A stretch of DNA of 48,453 nt, taken from positions 1 to 48,453 of the forward strand of contig CBFIFE010000016.1 of NCBI GenBank assembly GCA_965661765.1, in the 5' to 3' direction. Made by a program: the position numbers and the translations under genes. Shown here piece by piece: positions 44,355 to 48,453 of this stretch (positions within the stretch are counted from its first letter, which is position 1; each line of letters opens with the position of its first letter). The notes beneath the pieces are model-generated. The model searched no databases, was not told the DNA's origin, and saw only the letters and a list, made by a program, of their open reading frames with translations. The DNA comes from JBMYZL01 sp965661765 (GTDB lineage Bacteria > Bacteroidota > Bacteroidia > Flavobacteriales_D > Sanyastnellaceae).

Positions 44355-46073
44355 ATGAAGCCCATTTTCTCTTTTTGTTTTGTCCTTGTTCTGGCGAGCA
44401 TTCATTTGATTCCAACAGCTTCGGCCCAGCGGGCGAGCACGAAGGACTTCAAGATTGAACATTTGGAGAAGCCGACGGTCCCTGAGAATTTGGTGCGGAA
44501 TGTTGCATTCCAAATCCAGGTCCCCGCCAGCGTCTTTGACCTCAGCAGCCTGCGGCTTTTCGGCAAGGCGATGGACGAAATGAAGACGGATGCCGAGCGC
44601 CTTTCGGGCATGAAGTTTTTCTCCCTCGAACAAGAGGTGGAAGTGGTGGATGAATTCCCGACCGTGGTGGTCGACATCGCGATGGGGGAATTTGTGGCCA
44701 ACCCGCCACGCATCCAAGGGACGCCAGTCAGCAAAGAGAGTGAGGAGAAAATCTTCACAGCCACCTTCGATTGCCGCTGGCCCATGCAGGTGATGATCCG
44801 CAATGCGGAGGGTGAATTGCTCGACGGCTTTCAAATCTCGACACAGCGCACCATCAAGTTTGGCAACGAAGAATTCACGAAAATCGAATCCGGACGAGGC
44901 AAACTCAGCTACTCAAAAGGCAAGTGGGATTTCCGAAATGAATCGGATTTGCGTGCAGAATTGGCCTCGGGCGATGGCGTGCCCCGCGTGATGTGGAAGA
45001 TGTTTTTGAACCAATTCAGCGAAGCCATCGACGAACTCGAACAACGGATGTTCTTCATCGAAGGCAAGCGGCAAGTCGCCCTCGGGACGGCCAAGGGCCG
45101 GAAATTCGACTACACCGCCTTGGACGAGGCCCTCGACAATGCGGAGGATCTTTTTGATGCCGGTGATTTCGAGGGACTCGATGCGCCGATGGCTGTGTGG
45201 ACCGATTGGCTGGGCAAAGCCGATTATATCAACCCGAAGGCCGAAGTCAACCAAGAGGTGGCCGTGGAATTGATGTTGAACCTGGCCACAGCACACCTGT
45301 ACCGGAAAGAATGGGCGGCGTGCGGCGCACAATTGTCCGCAGCCAGAACCTACGTCTCCCCGCTGAGCGACCTCAATGGCCGACTGGAAGCGATGACGGC
45401 CTTGCTGGAAAAGCGTCGGAAATCGGATTTGGCCAATGGCGACAAGCGCCCAGGAGAAGACGAGAAAACCTACAAAGCCGTGGATTTCAAGAACCTCATC
45501 GCCAGGCGAACGCAAAACAAAGACGTCCAAATGTTCATCAACGCCGCCCTGTTCGATGCCTATGTTGCAGAATTTGCACAGTGGCAGGCGGATGTGCTGG
45601 GGGATGCGCCAGAAGCCCAAGCTGCACAAGCCGGTGAATTGGGCATGGATGCACGTCTTGGGCAGCGGGTATCGCGGGTCCCTGGCGGCTTTGCGTTGGG
45701 GTTGATGGGGTTGGTGGATGCGGATTTGGTCGGACAACCTTTCCCCGAAGAAATTTTCGCCATTGACGACCTGGTGAGTTTGTCACTCAGCGGCATGCAA
45801 ATGGGCGAGCTGCCTGAACGAATTGGGGATGTTGGGACTTTGAAGGTGTTGGATATGACGGGCAACCTCCTTTCGGCGCTGCCAGAGCGCATCGGCGAAT
45901 TGGCGTTGCTGGAACGATTGATTCTGCGCAACAACCAGTTGACGGAAATGCCAGCGGGTTTGCGCAATTGCGTTTCCCTCAAAGTTTTGGACTTGCGCGG
46001 CAACCCCATCAGTGCCGAAACTGTGTCCGCGTTGCAAGCCGCAATGCCAGAGGTGAAGATCAAAACGGACTGA
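44355..46073 (+). CDS. Exported leucine-rich-repeat protein with novel N-terminal region
   Basis: 572 residues from ATG 44355, giving a signal peptide (FSFCFVLVLASIHLIPTASAQ). Residues ~30-190 are a beta-rich region of unknown family (VAFQIQVPASVFDLSSLRLF, VVDIAMGEFVANPPRIQGTP). Residues ~200-400 are helical and may be TPR-like (ALDNAEDLFDAGDFEGLDAP, LATAHLYRKEWAACGAQLS). The last ~100 residues carry three or four leucine-rich repeats (LSLSGMQMGELPERIGDVG, LKVLDMTGNLLSALPERIG, LERLILRNNQLTEMPAGL, LKVLDLRGNPISAE). There is no T9SS domain, so it is probably periplasmic or outer-membrane associated through other proteins. It likely mediates protein contacts; function is unknown. Confidence 0.82.
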   Translation: MKPIFSFCFVLVLASIHLIPTASAQRASTKDFKIEHLEKPTVPENLVRNVAFQIQVPASVFDLSSLRLFGKAMDEMKTDAERLSGMKFFSLEQEVEVVDEFPTVVVDIAMGEFVANPPRIQGTPVSKESEEKIFTATFDCRWPMQVMIRNAEGELLDGFQISTQRTIKFGNEEFTKIESGRGKLSYSKGKWDFRNESDLRAELASGDGVPRVMWKMFLNQFSEAIDELEQRMFFIEGKRQVALGTAKGRKFDYTALDEALDNAEDLFDAGDFEGLDAPMAVWTDWLGKADYINPKAEVNQEVAVELMLNLATAHLYRKEWAACGAQLSAARTYVSPLSDLNGRLEAMTALLEKRRKSDLANGDKRPGEDEKTYKAVDFKNLIARRTQNKDVQMFINAALFDAYVAEFAQWQADVLGDAPEAQAAQAGELGMDARLGQRVSRVPGGFALGLMGLVDADLVGQPFPEEIFAIDDLVSLSLSGMQMGELPERIGDVGTLKVLDMTGNLLSALPERIGELALLERLILRNNQLTEMPAGLRNCVSLKVLDLRGNPISAETVSALQAAMPEVKIKTD

Positions 46074-46079
46074 GCCCGA

Positions 46080-46154
46080 TCAAGCGAACAGGGCTGCGAG
46101 CCCCAAGATCCCAACGAGTGTCCAGCCGATTGTGGTCCAATGCACTTTGATCAT
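46080..46154 (-). CDS. Possible 24-residue single-helix membrane peptide
   Basis: ATG 46154 opens a short frame: MIKVHWTTIGWTLVGILGLA followed by ALFA and a TGA at 46080. Nearly the whole peptide is one hydrophobic helix with a basic N-terminus. It lies 7 bp from the end of the convergent leucine-rich-repeat gene, in a gap with no other gene on this strand. It could be a real small membrane protein, or chance; there is no family evidence. Confidence 0.33.
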   Translation of the reverse strand: MIKVHWTTIGWTLVGILGLAALFA

Positions 46155-46280
46155 GGTTGCTGTTTTTTCACGAGGCCGAACATCGTCCTGCTCGGAGGCA
46201 TACGGACGCGCGGGCACAAAGTTTCGCCCCCGGGTCTTCGAAGGGCTTGAACTTGGCCTCGCCCAGCTTGTTCCTTCGTC

Positions 46281-46544
46281 ATGGAGAGGGATTGGGCACC
46301 TGAAGACATCGACCGCATCATTGAGATGGCCTGGGAAGACCGCACGCCATTTGATGCCATCGAGCACCAGTGGGGGCTCAAGGAGAACGATGTGCGCGCG
46401 TTGATGCGGAAACACATGAAGCGCAGTTCCTTCGAAATGTGGAGAAAGCGCGTGAAGGGGAGAAAGACCAAACACGCTGCGCCCCGCACCGACGGCATCG
46501 ACCGATTCAAAAGTTCGAACCAACGACAACGACCGAACACCTGA
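46281..46544 (+). CDS. DUF2805 / TIGR03643-type small protein
   Basis: 87 residues from ATG 46281. The first ~58 residues fit the DUF2805/TIGR03643 family: WAPEDIDRIIEMAWEDRTPF, DAIEHQWGLKENDVRALMRK, and SSFEMWRKRVKGRKTKH, which looks like a small helix-turn-helix with a basic tail. The family is uncharacterised; the fold and basic C-terminus would suit nucleic-acid binding (inference). It ends 41 bp before the rluF start, and both point the same way, so they may be co-transcribed. Confidence 0.8.
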   Translation: MERDWAPEDIDRIIEMAWEDRTPFDAIEHQWGLKENDVRALMRKHMKRSSFEMWRKRVKGRKTKHAAPRTDGIDRFKSSNQRQRPNT

Positions 46545-46585
46545 GCCATCCTGAGTGCGACGTGTTTTTTGTCGAAATTCGCGGC

Positions 46586-47362
46586 ATGTCAGGAGAGCAG
46601 AACACCGCCAGCGGCACGCGAATCAACAAATACCTCAGTGAGATCGGCCATTGTTCTCGGCGTGCCGCAGACAAACTGCTCGAAGAAGGCCGAATCACCA
46701 TCAATGGTCTCGTTCCGGAGCTGGGCACAAAAGTGCAGGTGGGCGATCTCGTTGCTGTTGATGGGGCGCCCGTCCTGAGCCTCGAGGAGGACAAAAGCCC
46801 GAGGGTTTACATCGCCTACCACAAACCGATTGGCATCGTGTGCACGACAGATACCCGCAGGGAACGCAACAACATCGTCGATGCCATTGGACACCCAGAG
46901 CGGATTTACCCCATCGGCCGGCTCGACAAGCCCAGCGAAGGGCTGATTTTTCTGACGAACGATGGGGACATCGTCAACAAGATCCTGCGCGCAAAAAACG
47001 GCCACGAAAAAGAATACATCGTCTCTGTGGACAAGCGCATCCGCGGCGATTTTGTCGCCCAAATGTCTTCGGGCGTGCCCATTCTTGACACCATCACCAA
47101 GCCGTGCGAGGTGGAACAAACCGGGCCGAAAACCTTTCGCATCATTTTGAAGCAAGGATTGAATCGCCAAATCCGGCGCATGTGCGAAGTCCTCGGCTAT
47201 GAAGTGGTTCGGCTGAGGCGGGTGCGCATCATGCACATGCACCTCGATTTGGCTCCTGGAGAATGGCGGGATTTCACAGCGTCGGAATTGGCCCAACTCC
47301 ATGCGCTGACGCAAGATTCAGCCCACACCCCTGACGCAGCGGGTCCGCCGGTCACGTCCTGA
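46586..47362 (+). CDS. rluF: 23S rRNA pseudouridine synthase RluF
   Basis: 258 residues from ATG 46586. An N-terminal S4 RNA-binding domain (RINKYLSEIGHCSRRAADKL, GRITINGLVPELGTKVQVGD) is followed by the RsuA/RluB/E/F catalytic domain with the signature IGRLDKPSEGLIFLTNDGD; D114 is the catalytic Asp. RluF-type blocks are visible: VNKILRAKNGHEKEYIVSVD, GVPILDTITKPCEV, LKQGLNRQIRRMCEVLGYEV and APGEWRDFTASEL. E. coli RluF modifies U2604 of 23S rRNA. Length and the conserved block order favour RluF over RluB or RsuA. Confidence 0.95.
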   Translation: MSGEQNTASGTRINKYLSEIGHCSRRAADKLLEEGRITINGLVPELGTKVQVGDLVAVDGAPVLSLEEDKSPRVYIAYHKPIGIVCTTDTRRERNNIVDAIGHPERIYPIGRLDKPSEGLIFLTNDGDIVNKILRAKNGHEKEYIVSVDKRIRGDFVAQMSSGVPILDTITKPCEVEQTGPKTFRIILKQGLNRQIRRMCEVLGYEVVRLRRVRIMHMHLDLAPGEWRDFTASELAQLHALTQDSAHTPDAAGPPVTS

Positions 47363-47399
47363 CCCAACATTCCCTGAACATCGTTGCCTTTCAACCTGT

Positions 47400-47407
47400 T
47401 ACCTTTG
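47400..47407 (+). promoter_or_regulatory. Candidate -7 promoter element for the 47425 gene
   Basis: TACCTTTG matches the Bacteroidota -7 consensus TAnnTTTG exactly and lies 17 nt before the ATG at 47425. The nearest TTG upstream (47384-47386) is too close for a normal -33 element, so the upstream half is weak. Confidence 0.35.
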
Positions 47408-47424
47408 CGTTGAAACCGCAAGAA

Positions 47425-48453
47425 ATGTTGAACAACCTGTACCTCATGGGCATTTTGCTCATGCCCTTTTCCATGGCGTGGGGCCAAGTGGGCGACTTGG
47501 GCTGGCCAGCCCAACCCCAAGACAGCCACCACGTCGACTCCCTTCCCGATTATGGCCCTTACATGGACATGTCAGGTGGATACATGGTCGGCGACACCGT
47601 TGCTGACTTCACAGTGTATGACTTTTCCGGAAATCCTTTGACCCTGAGCGAGGAACTCCAAGGCGACAAGCCTGTGGTATTGATCAACGGATCGGTGTCT
47701 TGCATCCGGTTTCGAGACACCTACGACATGTCCAATACGGCGCAGGAATTTTTTGCCTCGCGCAGTTTCTTCGATGATCATGCCGATGACTTCAACTGGA
47801 TTTACATCTACGGTGTAGAGGCGCACCCCACGGACGGCAACTGTCCGAGCAACTGTCCGCCGATTCCCACGACGGACACTGCGGTTGTCCAACCCTCGCA
47901 TTATGGTGAACGGCGATGGGCACTTCAGGGTTGGCTGGATTCCGAGGAGCATGAGTTTGAGTACCCGATGTATGCTGACAACCCAGACAATGCGGTGTAC
48001 AACACGTTTTTTGAACGGCCGTTTGGCCTGTTGGCCATCGACTGCAATGGTGTGGTCGCTCATCGAGGGGATTGGGTGACTTCCTTTTTTTTGGATCCGC
48101 AAGCTGCTGACGCCCTGGCTGCCTGGGGGCAATCTTTTGCCAATTGCGAGGAAAGTCCAGTCGATCCCGATCCCGACCCTGACCCGGATCCAGACCCGGA
48201 TCCCGACCCTGACCCAGACCCGGATCCTGACCCCGACCCCACGTACGAGGGACCCGAGTCCGTTCTAGGGGCGGAATCGATTGCAGGAATTCCCCTCGAG
48301 GTCCTTGCTGAAAGCGAGCCAAAAGCACCGATTGAATTGTTTCCGAACCCGGCTCAAGATGTTGTCCAATTGAATTGTCGCTCGGCCTCTCCAGTTGCAG
48401 CATCGCTGACCGATGTGCACGGGCAGCGGATTTGGGACATTCTCGTGCAACCC
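47425..48453 (+). CDS. Secreted deiodinase-like thioredoxin-fold protein, T9SS type; partial at right edge
   Basis: 343 codons are open from ATG 47425 to the window edge with no stop. The signal peptide is YLMGILLMPFSMAWG. Residues ~55-215 resemble iodothyronine-deiodinase/thioredoxin-like proteins: VGDTVADFTVYDFSG, then VVLINGSVSCIRFRDTY, then NWIYIYGVEAHPTDG, which parallels the deiodinase 'YI.EAHP.DGW' block. C93 (TGC at 47701) takes the place of the active-site selenocysteine of animal deiodinases (their GSCTU aligns with GSVSC here). Later blocks are YADNPDNAVYNTFFERPFGL and VVAHRGDW. A (Asp-Pro)13 linker (48163-48240) leads to a T9SS sorting domain (ELFPNPAQDVVQL, DVHGQRIWDI), which is cut by the edge. 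Probably a surface redox enzyme or peroxiredoxin-like protein; real deiodination is unproven. Confidence 0.82.
   Translation, partial: MLNNLYLMGILLMPFSMAWGQVGDLGWPAQPQDSHHVDSLPDYGPYMDMSGGYMVGDTVADFTVYDFSGNPLTLSEELQGDKPVVLINGSVSCIRFRDTYDMSNTAQEFFASRSFFDDHADDFNWIYIYGVEAHPTDGNCPSNCPPIPTTDTAVVQPSHYGERRWALQGWLDSEEHEFEYPMYADNPDNAVYNTFFERPFGLLAIDCNGVVAHRGDWVTSFFLDPQAADALAAWGQSFANCEESPVDPDPDPDPDPDPDPDPDPDPDPDPDPTYEGPESVLGAESIAGIPLEVLAESEPKAPIELFPNPAQDVVQLNCRSASPVAASLTDVHGQRIWDILVQP
48163..48240 (+). repeat. (Asp-Pro)13 coding repeat
   Basis: Thirteen Asp-Pro dipeptides in a row form a stiff acidic linker between the deiodinase-like domain and the T9SS domain. Asp and Pro codons vary freely (GAT/GAC; CCC/CCT/CCG/CCA), so the peptide, not the DNA, seems to be conserved. 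The (Gly-Ser)n frame on the other strand is a shadow. Confidence 0.92.

Noticed and set aside
47695..47715. Selenocysteine codon in the deiodinase-like protein
   Set aside because: The active-site codon is TGC (Cys), not TGA, and no SECIS-like hairpin was apparent.

Overview
This window looks like a chromosomal piece of a free-living Bacteroidota bacterium, most likely a high-GC member of the Flavobacteriales (lineage inferred, not computed). The evidence is five proteins with type IX secretion (T9SS) C-terminal sorting domains (one cut by the window edge), a TonB-dependent receptor with an N-terminal carboxypeptidase-regulatory-like domain, SprB-type repeats, a Cys-rich GCT...ACNY...DDGSC module typical of marine Flavobacteriales, starts without obvious Shine-Dalgarno sequences, and candidate promoters of the Bacteroidota TTG / TAnnTTTG type. 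I saw no rRNA, tRNA, CRISPR array or phage genes.

Layout. 1-4.3 kb: a left-truncated exported protein (minus) and a large secreted fusion of FG-GAP/ASPIC-UnbV and vanadium-haloperoxidase domains. 4.38-11.04 kb: two pieces of an IS3-family element in the same orientation bracket a TPR-TM-LuxR regulator and a divergent 1426-residue surface protein. 11.3-21.2 kb: a six-gene minus-strand cluster (MmcQ-like, Na+/solute symporter, GHMP kinase, nucleotidyltransferase-CutC fusion, GH20 hexosaminidase lipoprotein, secreted GH13 amylase); the middle four genes overlap. 21.25-27.3 kb: lamin-tail protein, TonB receptor, OB-fold/PLD protein. 27.4-31.8 kb: a secreted serine protease and a stand-alone haloperoxidase, convergent. 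31.9-36 kb: RmuC, a membrane protein, a THEP1-MobA-like fusion and a sterol-desaturase-family enzyme. 36-42.1 kb: a secreted CotH protein, then a coupled set of glycosyltransferase, methyltransferase and YfhO-like membrane protein. 42.2-48.45 kb: OB-fold secreted protein, CysQ, leucine-rich-repeat protein, a DUF2805-type protein, RluF, and a right-truncated deiodinase-like secreted protein.

How the genes work together (inference). Much of the window serves the cell surface: polymer hydrolases, a protease and haloperoxidases are exported, and TonB and Na+ transporters bring products in. The strongest candidate for an undescribed system is the 11.3-21.2 kb cluster. In it, GH20 and GH13 release sugars, the symporter imports one, the GHMP kinase phosphorylates it and the nucleotidyltransferase would activate it, while a CutC domain of uncertain function is fused to that last enzyme. 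A second theme is that secreted proteins end either in a T9SS domain or in a Cys-bracketed dockerin-like tail, never both.
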